A DNA stretch of 64,000 nt, from assembly GCA_026708115.1 (NCBI GenBank), contig JAPOVL010000039.1, positions 85,398 to 149,397 on the forward strand, given 5' to 3'. Shown here in pieces: positions 53,263-62,609 of the stretch. The position numbers were made by a program, and so were the translations under genes. Below the pieces are notes generated by a model, which was not told the DNA's origin, did no database searches, and saw only the letters and a list, made by a program, of their open reading frames with translations. Positions within the stretch are counted from its first letter, which is position 1. Each line of letters opens with the position of its first letter. The stretch is from Chloroflexota bacterium (GTDB lineage Bacteria > Chloroflexota > Anaerolineae > Aggregatilineales > Phototrophicaceae).

Positions 53263-53335
53263 GGGCGACCTGATAGGTCGCCCCTACAATTCTCGCCATA
53301 AACGCAGCCTGTAGGGGTCAGCTATTAGCTGACCC
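53263..53335. repeat. Third opposed pair of tri-loop hairpins
   Basis: GGGCGACCT-GAT-AGGTCGCCC (53263-53283, followed by CTACA) and GGGTCAGCT-ATT-AGCTGACCC (53315-53335, preceded by GTAG) form an opposed pair with 9-bp stems and three-base loops, as at 28995-29067. The second stem differs entirely after GGG yet still pairs. Confidence 0.75.
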
Positions 53336-53348
53336 GCCGCTATCGAAC

Positions 53349-53768
53349 TTAATCGGCCACGTATTCCAACGTCTCCAATCCCATCGCCTCTAGCACTGCC
53401 CGCACCCGCTCCACGTCGTCCACATCACGCGCGTCGTAGGTGCGTACACAGAGCAAGCGCTCGTCTGGATCGGCCTGTCCCGCTGCCGGCCGCGTCGACA
53501 CCTTCGATTTGTATCCCAGCTTCCCCGCAACCGTCGCGCGTTTCACCATTTCCCATACCGCGTCGACCGTCGCGACCGTCAGCCGCGCGCGCCATTCGCC
53601 GGCGTTTGACGTCGGCGCCGGATAATCGCCCGCCTTGCGTTTTGCCTCAATCCAGTAAACCGCCGCGTAATCGGACGGGCGCGCATCTTCGTCATGCATC
53701 ATGCGGGCGCGCTGGACCATCTCGATCAAGTCGAGGTTCATTTGTTCTCGCCCTTTGTCATCGGCCAT
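53349..53768 (-). CDS. DUF1917-like (Bles03/phosphothreonine-lyase-like) protein
   Basis: 139 residues from ATG 53768 (GGAG nine bases upstream). YWIEAKRKAGDYPAPTSNAGEWRARLTVATVDAVWEMVKRATVAGKLGYKSKVSTRP resembles the DUF1917 family (YxWI...YPxPTExxGKW...VDxxWxxIKxATExGxLGxSxKVST). The C-terminus ERVRAVLEAMGLETLEYVAD also fits. The family's biochemical role is not settled; small bacterial members are labelled putative phosphothreonine lyases only by fold. It stands alone. Confidence 0.55.
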   Translation of the reverse strand: MADDKGREQMNLDLIEMVQRARMMHDEDARPSDYAAVYWIEAKRKAGDYPAPTSNAGEWRARLTVATVDAVWEMVKRATVAGKLGYKSKVSTRPAAGQADPDERLLCVRTYDARDVDDVERVRAVLEAMGLETLEYVAD

Positions 53769-53926
53769 GGCATCCACTCCGCAAGTATCGTCATAAGCTA
53801 GCTTAGCAAATCGTCAGCAAAACAGCCACAGCCCGCGCTTTATCTGACCCGCTATCTACGGTATGTTTTCAAGCTGCGATTCTTGGTATGCTGATGCCGT
53901 TTGTGGATTGTCAGCAAAACGTTGCC

Positions 53927-55063
53927 ATGCTACTCAAACAACGGCGATATTTGATCAGCGCGCTCCTGCTGATCCTGCTATCCTGCGCTTACAGCACGTG
54001 CGTCGCGGATGACAGCTTTGTCAGTGGCGATGGCGTTCGCTACCGCGTCGAGCGCTTTCTGCTGGCGGATTTCCCGGTTGGGCTGGCATTCACGCCAAAA
54101 GGGGAACTGCTCTATACCGAAAAATCGACCGGCAACGTCCGGCTTGTCGATCCCGACGGGCTGCGGCAACGCGCGCCAGTACTGAGTCTGGCGGTCAATG
54201 CTCTGCAAGAACGCGGCATGCAGAATATCACGCTTGATCCCGATTTCGAAAACAATGGATATGTTTGGGTCTTCTACACGGCGGCGGGTACCGCCAAAGC
54301 ATATCCGGCCAACAAGGTTCTGCGATTCCGCCTGGAAGATGGCCGTGCTCACGACCCGACCGAGATGTATAGCGTGCCAATTGACAGCGGTTTTCTGGTG
54401 CACAATGGCGGCGGACTACAATTTGATGCCGACGGTTTCCTCTACATTGGCATCGGCGACTATGGCGACGCCGGCCGACCGCAGGACCTGACGATTCCGC
54501 ATGGCAAAATCCATCGCTTTGCCGTCAGCGGCGACCGCCTGACAGTGCCCGACGACAATCCCATCGCGGGCAGCAGCATCTTCGCCTACGGATTGCGCAA
54601 CCCCTTCGACTACGCCTTTGATCCTTTGAGCGGGCGCCTCTTCGCCACTGAAAATGGCGACAATTGCGATGACGAAATTAATCTGATCTTGCCGGGATTC
54701 AATTATGGCTATCGCGAGGAATACGAGTGTGTGGGCAGACAATATATCGCTGGCCTGGGCAAGTACTTGCCGCCGCTTGTCAGCTATACGCCGACCATTG
54801 CGCCGGTCGGCATCGTCTTCTATCAAGGCGATGCCTTTCCGCGCTGGCGCAACGACCTGTTCTTTTGCAGTTGGAACGATGGCCAGCTACATCGTTTGCG
54901 CTTGAGCGGGGGTCGCAACCGCGTTCTTTTTGATCGGCCACTGGACTTGGGAGCGGTCAATTGCCGCATCGACATCACAGTCAGTCCCGACGGCGCGATC
55001 TATTTTGGCACCATCGATGACGAGGGTGGCGCGATTTACCGCCTGGTTCCGGCCCCGGACTAG
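53927..55063 (+). CDS. PQQ-type aldose sugar dehydrogenase-like lipoprotein
   Basis: 378 residues from ATG 53927. The signal peptide ends in LLSC (Cys20), a likely lipobox. The six-bladed GDH_B propeller is marked by FPVGLAFTPKGELLYTEKSTGNVRLVD, MQNITLDPDFENNGYVWVFYT, LVHNGGGLQFDADGFLYIGIGDYG and YGLRNPFDYAFDPLSGRLFATENGDNCDDEINLILPGFNYGY. HNGG holds the catalytic His, and ENGDNCDDEIN is the usual metal-site region. Members oxidise aldoses with PQQ; no PQQ genes are in the window. It ends tail to tail with pcm. Confidence 0.85.
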   Translation: MLLKQRRYLISALLLILLSCAYSTCVADDSFVSGDGVRYRVERFLLADFPVGLAFTPKGELLYTEKSTGNVRLVDPDGLRQRAPVLSLAVNALQERGMQNITLDPDFENNGYVWVFYTAAGTAKAYPANKVLRFRLEDGRAHDPTEMYSVPIDSGFLVHNGGGLQFDADGFLYIGIGDYGDAGRPQDLTIPHGKIHRFAVSGDRLTVPDDNPIAGSSIFAYGLRNPFDYAFDPLSGRLFATENGDNCDDEINLILPGFNYGYREEYECVGRQYIAGLGKYLPPLVSYTPTIAPVGIVFYQGDAFPRWRNDLFFCSWNDGQLHRLRLSGGRNRVLFDRPLDLGAVNCRIDITVSPDGAIYFGTIDDEGGAIYRLVPAPD

Positions 55064-55743
55064 AGCGCGCTGACATCCTCGTCAAGGCTGTCGCTGAAGC
55101 CATAACGACCGATCAACGGTACGAAGCGGCAGCGCAGAAGCGTGCGCGTGCTGATGCCCTCTCCCTGCCGCGTGATCAACTTAAGTTCCTGCAATTGCTG
55201 ATCGCCAACGGGCAATATCATGCGTCCGTTGTGGTAGGCAAGCTGTGTGCAGAGCACGCTGGGCAACTTGGGAACGGCCGCCGTGACAATGATGCGGTCG
55301 AAGCTCGCCTGGTCGGGCAAGCCCTGGCTGCCGTCGCCGACGTGAATGTCGATGTTGTTGTAGCCCAGCTCGCCCAGGCGTTGTCCCGCCAGCCCAGCCA
55401 GGCGACTGTAGCGCTCAATGCTGTAGACGTACTTTGTAAGATGACACAAAATGGCTGTCTGATAACCGGAACCCGTGCCGATCTCCAGCACCGTGTGTTC
55501 GGGCTTCAGACGCAGCCGCTCCGACATAAAGGCGACGATATAGGGCTGGGAGATCGTTTGCCCTTCCCCGATGGGCAGGGGCCGATCCTCATATGCATTT
55601 GCTTTGAATTCCTCGGTGACAAAATCATGGCGCGGCATGGCGCGCATGGTATCCAGCACACGACGGTCGTTTATACCTCGCTTCACCAGTTGCTCGTCCA
55701 CCATGCGGGACCGCCTGCGCGCATACTCGCGTGACGTTGGCAT
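55060..55743 (-). CDS. pcm: Protein-L-isoaspartate O-methyltransferase
   Basis: 227 residues. Repairs isoaspartyl damage by SAM-dependent methylation. DRPLPIGEGQTISQPYIVAFMSERL is the family's substrate-side signature, VLEIGTGSGYQTAIL is SAM motif I, and FDRIIVTAAVPKLP and MILPVGDQQLQELKLI complete the fold. Two adjacent ATGs are possible. It shares four bases with the sugar dehydrogenase gene at the 3' end. Confidence 0.92.
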   Translation of the reverse strand: MPTSREYARRRSRMVDEQLVKRGINDRRVLDTMRAMPRHDFVTEEFKANAYEDRPLPIGEGQTISQPYIVAFMSERLRLKPEHTVLEIGTGSGYQTAILCHLTKYVYSIERYSRLAGLAGQRLGELGYNNIDIHVGDGSQGLPDQASFDRIIVTAAVPKLPSVLCTQLAYHNGRMILPVGDQQLQELKLITRQGEGISTRTLLRCRFVPLIGRYGFSDSLDEDVSAL

Positions 55744-56052
55744 CAAGGCACCCGTCCGCCCAAATTCGCAATCAACTTAAAGCTAACATATAGGTAAATC
55801 GCGGGCAACTCGCTTATAACGTCAGAAATGTTAGACAAGGGTTAGAGTGCGAGATTTGCGCCCGAAGAAGCGCGGGCTCTAGCGCTAGTCAGGCTAGCCG
55901 CATAGCGCAGGTCTGATAGAGTATGCGCTATTCTGTTGGTTTGTGACTAGCGCTTGCCCATGTCTGCCGCTGGGCGGCAAGGAAAAGGTCTAGCCACGCT
56001 CCCACAAAATTACAAGCCCGCTCCTGGCATGAGCAAGGAGGTTTGCAAAGAA

Positions 56053-57381
56053 GTGAACCGAGAGCCAACCGAGCTTGATATGCGGCGGGTCATTCCCATC
56101 TTCTTGATGGTATTCGTCGACGTGCTCGGCTTGACCGTTATCTTGCCGCTCTTGCACCTCTACGCGGCAGCTTACGGCGCGGGACCGCTCGAAGTCGGGA
56201 TTGTGGTGGCAGCTTTCCCGCTGGCGCAGTTGCTTGGCGTTCCCATGATGGGCGGCCTGTCCGATCGCTACGGCAGGCGTCCTTTGCTGTTGATCAGCCA
56301 AATAACAACCTGCGTCAGTTTCATCATGCTGGGCTTGGCCAATTCACTGGCCTTGATCATCGTTTCACGGCTATTTGATGGTTTGTTCGGCGCCAATATC
56401 GCCACAGCTCAAGCCGCCCTGTCCGATATCACCGATGCGTCCAACCGAGCCCGTGGATTAGGCATTACCGGCGCGGCATTTGGATTAGGCTTCATCTTCG
56501 GCCCTGTCATCGCGATACTCACCTTTGAACTGACCGACTCGCTCGCCGCGCCCGCCTTTACAGCCGCCCTCTATTCCTTCCTGTCGATTGTGATCACAAG
56601 CTTCATGTTCAAGGAAACCCATCCCCCAGAACGCCGTGGCGGCGCTCCTAGCAGGGGCGCAACTCCTGTGACGCTCTTTCGCTATCTGGCACGACCCGTC
56701 GTGGGTTTCCTGCTCTTGCTGATGTTCGCGCAGCAATTCATTTTCTTCGGATTTGAGAGCTTGCTCGGCCTCTTCACATTGACGCGCCTGGGCTTGCTCG
56801 GGACTGGCAACGCCGCTCTGTTTCTATTCGTCGGCATCATCCTGGTGATCGTGCAGATGCGCGCCATCGGACCCTGGAGCAAGCGATTCGGCGAAGGCCG
56901 CCTGGTGATGGCCGCGCTCTTCCTGCTGGCGCTTGGGCTGCTGCTTGCCGGCACAACGCCGGAGCAGCCGCATCCCTTTTACGTGCGAGAACTGGTCGGG
57001 CGCGATGTGATGGCACAGGCGCCGACGCGCGCTCAAGCCCTGATAGGCGATCTGCGCATTCAGTTGCCGGCCAACGGAAACAATGGCCCCGCCGGCGTGC
57101 TCTGGCTGGCGCTGGCCTTGGTCCCAATCTCTGTTGGCGCGGCGCTGATCCGTCCCGCGCTCAACAGCTTGATCACGCGATCGGTCGGCGAAACCGAGTA
57201 CGGGAGCGCGCTCGGCGTCAGCTCGGCGATGGTGAGCGCGGCCAACGCCAGCGCGCCGCTGCTGGCCGGATTCCTGTTTCAGCAATTGGGAGCGGGCGCG
57301 CCCTTCGCTATTGGCGGCGCGCTCATGGCGCTGCTGTGCGTCGCAAGCTTGTCGCTCTCACGGCGGGGTAGGGACGGCTGA
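56053..57381 (+). CDS. MFS multidrug-type transporter (TetA/DHA1-like)
   Basis: 442 residues from GTG 56053, 11 bases after AAGGAGG; longer starts to 55954 lack a ribosome site. Twelve membrane helices. DRYGRRPLLLIS is the MFS loop 2-3 motif A, and FGANIATAQAALSDITDASNRARGLGITGAAFGLGFIFGP holds the DHA1 antiporter motif C. A long hydrophilic stretch (about 310-350, TTPEQPHPFYVRELVGRDVMAQAPTR) sits between helices 9 and 10, which is unusual. Likely a proton-driven efflux pump; substrate unknown. Confidence 0.85.
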   Translation: MNREPTELDMRRVIPIFLMVFVDVLGLTVILPLLHLYAAAYGAGPLEVGIVVAAFPLAQLLGVPMMGGLSDRYGRRPLLLISQITTCVSFIMLGLANSLALIIVSRLFDGLFGANIATAQAALSDITDASNRARGLGITGAAFGLGFIFGPVIAILTFELTDSLAAPAFTAALYSFLSIVITSFMFKETHPPERRGGAPSRGATPVTLFRYLARPVVGFLLLLMFAQQFIFFGFESLLGLFTLTRLGLLGTGNAALFLFVGIILVIVQMRAIGPWSKRFGEGRLVMAALFLLALGLLLAGTTPEQPHPFYVRELVGRDVMAQAPTRAQALIGDLRIQLPANGNNGPAGVLWLALALVPISVGAALIRPALNSLITRSVGETEYGSALGVSSAMVSAANASAPLLAGFLFQQLGAGAPFAIGGALMALLCVASLSLSRRGRDG

Positions 57382-57535
57382 CCCGGGACGTCGCCAGTCA
57401 GTCGTCCGGCAGTCATTTACTTTCTATTCTGCAGGCGGTCCAACGGAGTCAAATGAGAAACAGCTAGTCCATCGTTTGAAAGATGCCAAACGCGCTATAT
57501 TCTAGTCGCCGTAGCGCTCACATGGAGGAGACCAT

Positions 57536-58036
57536 ATGGAGTTGGAAGATACTCTGACCATAGGCGACATCGAGAACGCCACCTACAAAGACGCTTGGGC
57601 TATCAGCGCGCGACCCCAGATCCATCAGTTAATGGCCGGATCTCCGGATAATCATGTCGCGGCAATGACGCTCTTGATTCCGTGGATGGATCGGCTATAC
57701 ACGCTCGAATCTGGCGAATCAAGCAAGGGCAAGACCCGGCAAGTTGTAGCGCATTTTTTCCCGAGGATTGAGGGCTATGAATTGGGTCGTTTGACTGGAT
57801 TTGTAATTGACCTCAAGCATATTGGTTACGCGGGGAAAAAGAGCGCCATATTGGATTCCGTACAAACGATAAACTTGATGGGCAATGTCGAAGTCAAACA
57901 TGACCAGCGCTTTTCCAAGCCCTATACATTGGTAAACGACATTCTTTTTATACACCCTACGGCATTTGTAGATCAGGTCCGGGGGCAAATCGACGGAGCA
58001 TTTGTCAATAGCGCCGCCGGGGACACTCAAGCGTGA
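57536..58036 (+). CDS. Hypothetical protein
   Basis: 166 residues behind a strong GGAGGAG site. Soluble; GKTRQVVAHFFPRIEGYELGRLTGFVIDLKHIGY suggests alternating strands and helices, but no family was recognised. The last ten bases overlap the rlmB stop on the other strand. Codon use is more A/T-rich in the second half (KKSAILDSVQTINLMGN), hinting at acquisition or weaker constraint. Confidence 0.55.
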   Translation: MELEDTLTIGDIENATYKDAWAISARPQIHQLMAGSPDNHVAAMTLLIPWMDRLYTLESGESSKGKTRQVVAHFFPRIEGYELGRLTGFVIDLKHIGYAGKKSAILDSVQTINLMGNVEVKHDQRFSKPYTLVNDILFIHPTAFVDQVRGQIDGAFVNSAAGDTQA

Positions 58037-58788
58037 ACCCAGCCATTCCAGCCGCGGGCGCTCCAGGCTGAATAGAGCGCGATGGCGCCGGCTGTCGCGA
58101 CATTCAGGCTGCCTACCTGGCCGCGCATCGGCAGCGTCAACAAGAGGTCGCAAGTGTCGCGCACCAAGCGGCGCAGGCCCTCGCCTTCGCTGCCCATCAC
58201 CAGTCCCAGCGCCATGTTTAAGTCGGTCTTGTCCAACGGCGGGATGTTATGCCCCACGTCCAGCCCAACCATCCAGACATCTTGATCCTTGAGCTCTTTC
58301 ATGGCGGACACCAGGTTGGTCACTTGCGCCACGTTGATATGCTCCACCGCGCCCGATGAGGCGTTTACCACGGCGGGCGTCACCGCCACGCTGCGCCGCT
58401 CCTGGATTACGATGCCATGCGCGCCGACAGCATCGCTGACGCGAATCAGGGAGCCGACATTCTGCGGATCCTTTAGCAGGTCCAGCAAAAGGATGAAGGG
58501 CGCTTCGTTGCGGCGGGCAGCCGTGCCCAAGATCTCTTCCACGTCGCAATAGGGATAGGGTCCCACGCGCAAGACCAAGCCCTGGTGATTGCCGTTAGTT
58601 GCCAAGTCGTCGAGAATGCGTCGCTGCACGCGTTGAATCGGCAGGTTTAGCTCTTCCGCCATGCTCATGGCGTCGCCGACAGCGCCGCGTTTTTCGGCGC
58701 GTTCATGGATCATTAGCGCGTCCAGCTTGCGCCGACCCGCGCGCATCGCCTCGATTACCGCCCAATGCCCGTAGAGGAATTCAGGCAT
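58027..58788 (-). CDS. rlmB: 23S rRNA (Gm2251) methyltransferase, RlmB-like SpoU
   Basis: 253 residues. An N-terminal L30e-like substrate domain (LYGHWAVIEAMRAGRRKLDALMI) precedes the SPOUT knot: LLLDLLKDPQNVGSLIRVSDAVGAHG (motif 1 with catalytic Asn/Arg), LGLVMGSEGEGLRRLV (motif 2) and MRGQVGSLNVATAGAIALY (motif 3). It 2'-O-methylates a guanosine of 23S rRNA or tRNA. It follows cysS on the same strand, a common pairing. Confidence 0.9.
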   Translation of the reverse strand: MPEFLYGHWAVIEAMRAGRRKLDALMIHERAEKRGAVGDAMSMAEELNLPIQRVQRRILDDLATNGNHQGLVLRVGPYPYCDVEEILGTAARRNEAPFILLLDLLKDPQNVGSLIRVSDAVGAHGIVIQERRSVAVTPAVVNASSGAVEHINVAQVTNLVSAMKELKDQDVWMVGLDVGHNIPPLDKTDLNMALGLVMGSEGEGLRRLVRDTCDLLLTLPMRGQVGSLNVATAGAIALYSAWSARGWNGWVHA

Positions 58789-58821
58789 CTCGACCGTCCC
58801 ACTTCTTTAACGCTTCGTCGC

Positions 58822-60285
58822 TCAGCCCAGCTTCCATACCGTCCCGTCGGCGCGATCTTCCAAGACGACGCCCAAGCCGGCCAACTGATCACGTATCTGA
58901 TCGCCCCGCGCGAAGTCGCGCTCGGCCCGGGCCTGCGCCCGCATATCGATCAAAATCTGGATCAAGCCCGCCTCCCGCTGTCCGTCGCCGCTTTCACCCG
59001 CTTCCATCGCGGGCACCAGACCGAGTACGCCGCCACCAAGCGACGCATAGGCCTCGTCGATAGCCGCCAGCGTATACAATCCCACGTCAGTATCGCTGTT
59101 CAGCAAGGTATTCACTTCCCGCGTCAAATCCTGCAAAACGGCAATGCCGCGCGGCGAGTTGAAGTCATCATCCATGACTTTGGCGAATTCCGCTTTGGCG
59201 CGGTCAATCCGCTCGCAGAATGCGCTGCCGGCATCATTTTCCGCCGCGCTGTTCATGCGCTGCCGCAGCAAGCGCACGACGTTCATCAGGCGCTCCCAAC
59301 CGGACTTGGCCGATGCCAGCGCATCCTCGCTATAGACAACCGGATTGCTGTAATGCGAGGTCAGAATAAAATAGCGCAGTTCTTGGGGTCGATACGCGTT
59401 CAGCGCATCTTTGATCGTGACATAATTGCCCAGCGATTTGCTCATCTTGACTGGAATGCCTTCGTCGGGGTCAAGCACGTTCAGGCTGCCGGTCAGCATC
59501 CAGTAGTTGGCAAAGGGCTGGCCATTGGCGCATTCGCTTTGGGCGATTTCGTTTTCATTATGCGGGTAGATATTGTCGATGCCGCCGCCATGAATATCGA
59601 AGTTGGCCCCCAGATACTTCTGCGCCATGGCGGAACACTCGATGTGCCAACCTGGGAAGCCAACGCCCCAGGGACTGTTCCAGCGCAGGATGTGTTCCGG
59701 CTCCGCTTGCTTCCAGAGCGCGAAATCAGCCGGATGCCGCTTGTCGCGACCGACCAGGTCGCGCGATTCGTCCTGCTGCTCGTCCACGCGCCGGTTCGAC
59801 AACTTGCCATAGTCCTCATCGCTGAGCACATCGAAATAGACGCTGCCGTCCGCGACATAAGCATTACCGTTGGCGATCAGCGTTTCGATCATCTCGATCT
59901 GTTCCGGCACATGACCGCTGGCGCGTGGCGAAATATCGGGACGTTGCACGCCCAGCGCGTCCATATCTTCAAAATAACTGCGCGCATAAGTCTCGACAAT
60001 TTGCATGGGCTTGGCATTGAGCTGCGCCGCCCGTACCAAGATTCTGTCTTCTTCGTTGGCGCGCAAGTGACCGACATCGGTGATGTTCTGCACGTAGAGC
60101 AGGTCGAAGCCGCGATAGCGCAGGTAACGCGCCACCACGTCAAAAGATACGTAGGTCTTGGCATGTCCCAAATGCGAATGCTCGTAGACCGTGGGCCCAC
60201 AGACATACATGCCCACACGCCCGTCTTGAATCGGATTGAAACCCTGTTTCTCGCGCCCTAGCACGTTGAAGATCTGCAAAGGCAT
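58822..60285 (-). CDS. cysS: Cysteine-tRNA ligase
   Basis: 487 residues; charges tRNA-Cys. Class I features: HLGH (38-41, HIGH variant), KMSKSLGN loop, zinc ligands Cys29 (YVCGPTVY), the cysteine of HIECSAM and the histidine of IYPHNENEIAQSE. GGGIDN and WHIECSAMAQKYLG are invariant in the family. The C-terminal DALR and anticodon-binding part (485 end) is full length. rlmB lies 33 bases downstream. Confidence 0.95.
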   Translation of the reverse strand: MPLQIFNVLGREKQGFNPIQDGRVGMYVCGPTVYEHSHLGHAKTYVSFDVVARYLRYRGFDLLYVQNITDVGHLRANEEDRILVRAAQLNAKPMQIVETYARSYFEDMDALGVQRPDISPRASGHVPEQIEMIETLIANGNAYVADGSVYFDVLSDEDYGKLSNRRVDEQQDESRDLVGRDKRHPADFALWKQAEPEHILRWNSPWGVGFPGWHIECSAMAQKYLGANFDIHGGGIDNIYPHNENEIAQSECANGQPFANYWMLTGSLNVLDPDEGIPVKMSKSLGNYVTIKDALNAYRPQELRYFILTSHYSNPVVYSEDALASAKSGWERLMNVVRLLRQRMNSAAENDAGSAFCERIDRAKAEFAKVMDDDFNSPRGIAVLQDLTREVNTLLNSDTDVGLYTLAAIDEAYASLGGGVLGLVPAMEAGESGDGQREAGLIQILIDMRAQARAERDFARGDQIRDQLAGLGVVLEDRADGTVWKLG

Positions 60286-60421
60286 ATTCTCCGCTGCCCC
60301 TCGTTAATTGCTCCAAACATTTTGGGGCGTATTGTAACAGATTGTGGCGCGATGTGAACGAAGCCGCTCGCGCCAGGTTGTCGTAATCCCCCTGCCGGAC
60401 CACCGCGCGCCGTTCTGCGCC

Positions 60422-61345
60422 CTAGTTCAAGGGTTTAACATATTCATAAATCTTGTGAAGCGCTTGAAAACCCACCGCTGCGTACAAGGCGCCCGACGCC
60501 GGGTTTTTATCCGCCGGCTCGTGGCAGACGTAAGCGCATACCAGGTCATGCTCCGCTTTCATGCGCTTGAGCACATAAGCCATCAAGGCCTTGCCGAGCC
60601 CGCGACGGCGATAATCCGAGTGTGTGCCCACCGGCTCGAACAGCAGCGAGCGATTCACCTCGTCGATCCAAACATTTGTGAAAGCCGCGAAGCGCCCATC
60701 CGGCGCCGCAACCACTATCTCGTATTCCAGGTGCGGCGAGCGAAAAACCTCGCCATAGGAATCGGCATGCCATTTGTTGGTGAAACTGTGATTGTGCACA
60801 TCCGCGAGCGCCACGACATCGGCGGCGGAAGCGTCATGGAAATGGAAGCCGTCGGGCAGCGCGGCATCGGGAAAATGGTCGAGCTGGTGCCGCGTAAACG
60901 TAAACCAGTGCTTGCTGCGCGAGTAACCGGCCGCCGCCAGGAAGTCTCGCTGCCCCGCGTCGTATTCACAGACTTCGATCACCCACTCCTTGATGGTCTT
61001 GCCGTACTTTTGCCCGAGACGGAGCGTCTCCTCCTCACAATACTTGATCAAGTCGGCATGCGCGTCGCTGCGAGACAGGCTCGGCGCGACTTGCAGGTCA
61101 AACGATTCCCAATGCGGATAAAGCAGCGCGAATGCGGCAATCTCACCCGCGTCATCCATCCAATAGCGGAACACATCCGCTTTGTCGTATCCATAGCAGC
61201 CGTTGAACAAGCGATGCCCGATATCGCCCTTGTGCAAGTAGCCGCGCTGGCTCGTCTCGCGTACCCAGTTCATCAGAGACGTCTGCGCGCGTACCAGATC
61301 GCTCGCCTTTCGATAAGCGCAAAGCCGCAAATCATCCAGCCTCAT
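60422..61345 (-). CDS. Tandem GNAT acetyltransferase
   Basis: 307 residues from ATG 61345 (GAGGAG six bases upstream); the upstream ATG 61366 lies within the glycosyltransferase gene. Two GNAT-like domains: a diverged N-terminal one (1-150) and a C-terminal one with VGTHSDYRRRGLGKALMAYVLKRMK, the acetyl-CoA loop RRRGLG, and NPASGALYAAVGFQ. The layout resembles MshD-type mycothiol synthases, but no mycothiol genes are seen. Substrate unknown. Third gene of the kinase-glycosyltransferase unit. Confidence 0.8.
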   Translation of the reverse strand: MRLDDLRLCAYRKASDLVRAQTSLMNWVRETSQRGYLHKGDIGHRLFNGCYGYDKADVFRYWMDDAGEIAAFALLYPHWESFDLQVAPSLSRSDAHADLIKYCEEETLRLGQKYGKTIKEWVIEVCEYDAGQRDFLAAAGYSRSKHWFTFTRHQLDHFPDAALPDGFHFHDASAADVVALADVHNHSFTNKWHADSYGEVFRSPHLEYEIVVAAPDGRFAAFTNVWIDEVNRSLLFEPVGTHSDYRRRGLGKALMAYVLKRMKAEHDLVCAYVCHEPADKNPASGALYAAVGFQALHKIYEYVKPLN

Positions 61346-61355
61346 GTAAGTCTCC

Positions 61356-62609
61356 TCAACGACCATCTCGATCGTTTTGCGCGCGCTCGTAAATGGCCAG
61401 CATTTGCTCTACCTGCTTGTCCAGCGTGAAGCGCTCGCGGATGCGCGCCCGTCCGCGGCCTCCCATCTCGCGGCTCAGGTCGCGGTCTACAAGCAGCCGC
61501 TCCAGACGCTCGGCCAAGGTTCCTGTCTCAAATGGATTGACGATGAAGCCGGTTTCGCCGTCAATGACAATCTCGGGAGAGCCGCCGAAACAGGTTGCGA
61601 TGACCGGTTTGCCGACGGCCATCGCTTCCAGATTCACGGTGGGAAAGGAGTCGAAAATCACCGAAGGCACGGCGACCACGTCCGCCAGCTCATAAGCCGC
61701 GCGCAATTCCGCGCCGCCCAGCCAGCCACCGGCGCGGATCAAGGGGCGCAGATGAGAATATGCCGCCGGGATCTGCTCGTCGATGTCTCGATTGGTCAAT
61801 GCCAAGACGCGCGTCTCTGGCAGCCTCTCCTTAAGCACGTCGACCGCCTTCAGCAATGGCACTGTGCCTTTGTCGGGCGTCAAGCGACCCGCGATCAGAA
61901 CCACCTGTTTGCCATCCAGGTCGAAGCGGCGCCGCAGTGCCATGACCTTGTCGCGATCCGCATTTGCCCATTCCCGCAGGTCAATGCCATTGTGAACCAC
62001 GTCGGCCGGCGGCAGGCCGTTAACCATGAAGGCCTCTGCCAATGCCTGACTTGGTACGGTGCGCCGATCGGCGCAATGGCTGAGATAGCGCCGGATGATT
62101 CGATTGCGCCAAGGATTGTAACGAAAGCGATTATTTATCAGGTTGTAAAGGCGTGGCAGACGATAGGCGTCGGGCAAGTTTATCTGTCGCGGATCCCCGC
62201 GCACAAAGTGGCGGAGTTTGGAATAGGCGAAGGGCATGACATCGTGGGCGCTAAAGACTGTGGCGGCGCCGGCGTCCCGCGCGATTTTCAGCGCGTGGTA
62301 ACTGAGGTAAAGGTGAATATTGTGCGCGTTGACGATCTGGGGCCGCAAGCGCCGCAGCAGAGCCCGCAACTGGCCGACCGTTCCCGGGTTCCACAATGAC
62401 AGCCAGGCTCGGAATCGCTCGGGATATACACTGTGGATATGATAGGTTGGGATGCCGTCGCGTATTTCTTCAAACGATTCGCCCCTGGTCGCGGCGACGA
62501 CGTGAACATCGTGGCCCTTGTCCGCCAGGCCCTGCGCCAGTCGCCAGACGACCGCCTCTGCGCCGGCGCCTTCCGGGGGTATCTGATCGCTGAGCAGAGC
62601 AAGTCTCAT
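61356..62609 (-). CDS. Family 4 glycosyltransferase
   Basis: 417 residues from ATG 62609, overlapping the kinase stop by ATGA. GT-B fold: LLSDQIPPEGAGAEAVVWRLAQGLADKGHDVHVV at the N-terminus, VVHNGIDLREW at the hinge, VVLIAGRLTPDKGTVPLLKA, and the donor EX7E region FDSFPTVNLEAMAVGKPVIATCFGGSPEIV. Likely transfers sugars in surface polysaccharide or glycolipid synthesis. Coupling to a signalling kinase is unusual. Confidence 0.88.
   Translation of the reverse strand: MRLALLSDQIPPEGAGAEAVVWRLAQGLADKGHDVHVVAATRGESFEEIRDGIPTYHIHSVYPERFRAWLSLWNPGTVGQLRALLRRLRPQIVNAHNIHLYLSYHALKIARDAGAATVFSAHDVMPFAYSKLRHFVRGDPRQINLPDAYRLPRLYNLINNRFRYNPWRNRIIRRYLSHCADRRTVPSQALAEAFMVNGLPPADVVHNGIDLREWANADRDKVMALRRRFDLDGKQVVLIAGRLTPDKGTVPLLKAVDVLKERLPETRVLALTNRDIDEQIPAAYSHLRPLIRAGGWLGGAELRAAYELADVVAVPSVIFDSFPTVNLEAMAVGKPVIATCFGGSPEIVIDGETGFIVNPFETGTLAERLERLLVDRDLSREMGGRGRARIRERFTLDKQVEQMLAIYERAQNDRDGR

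Noticed and set aside
58765..60261. 498-codon plus-strand frame over cysS
   Set aside because: Antisense shadow; cysS has all class I motifs.
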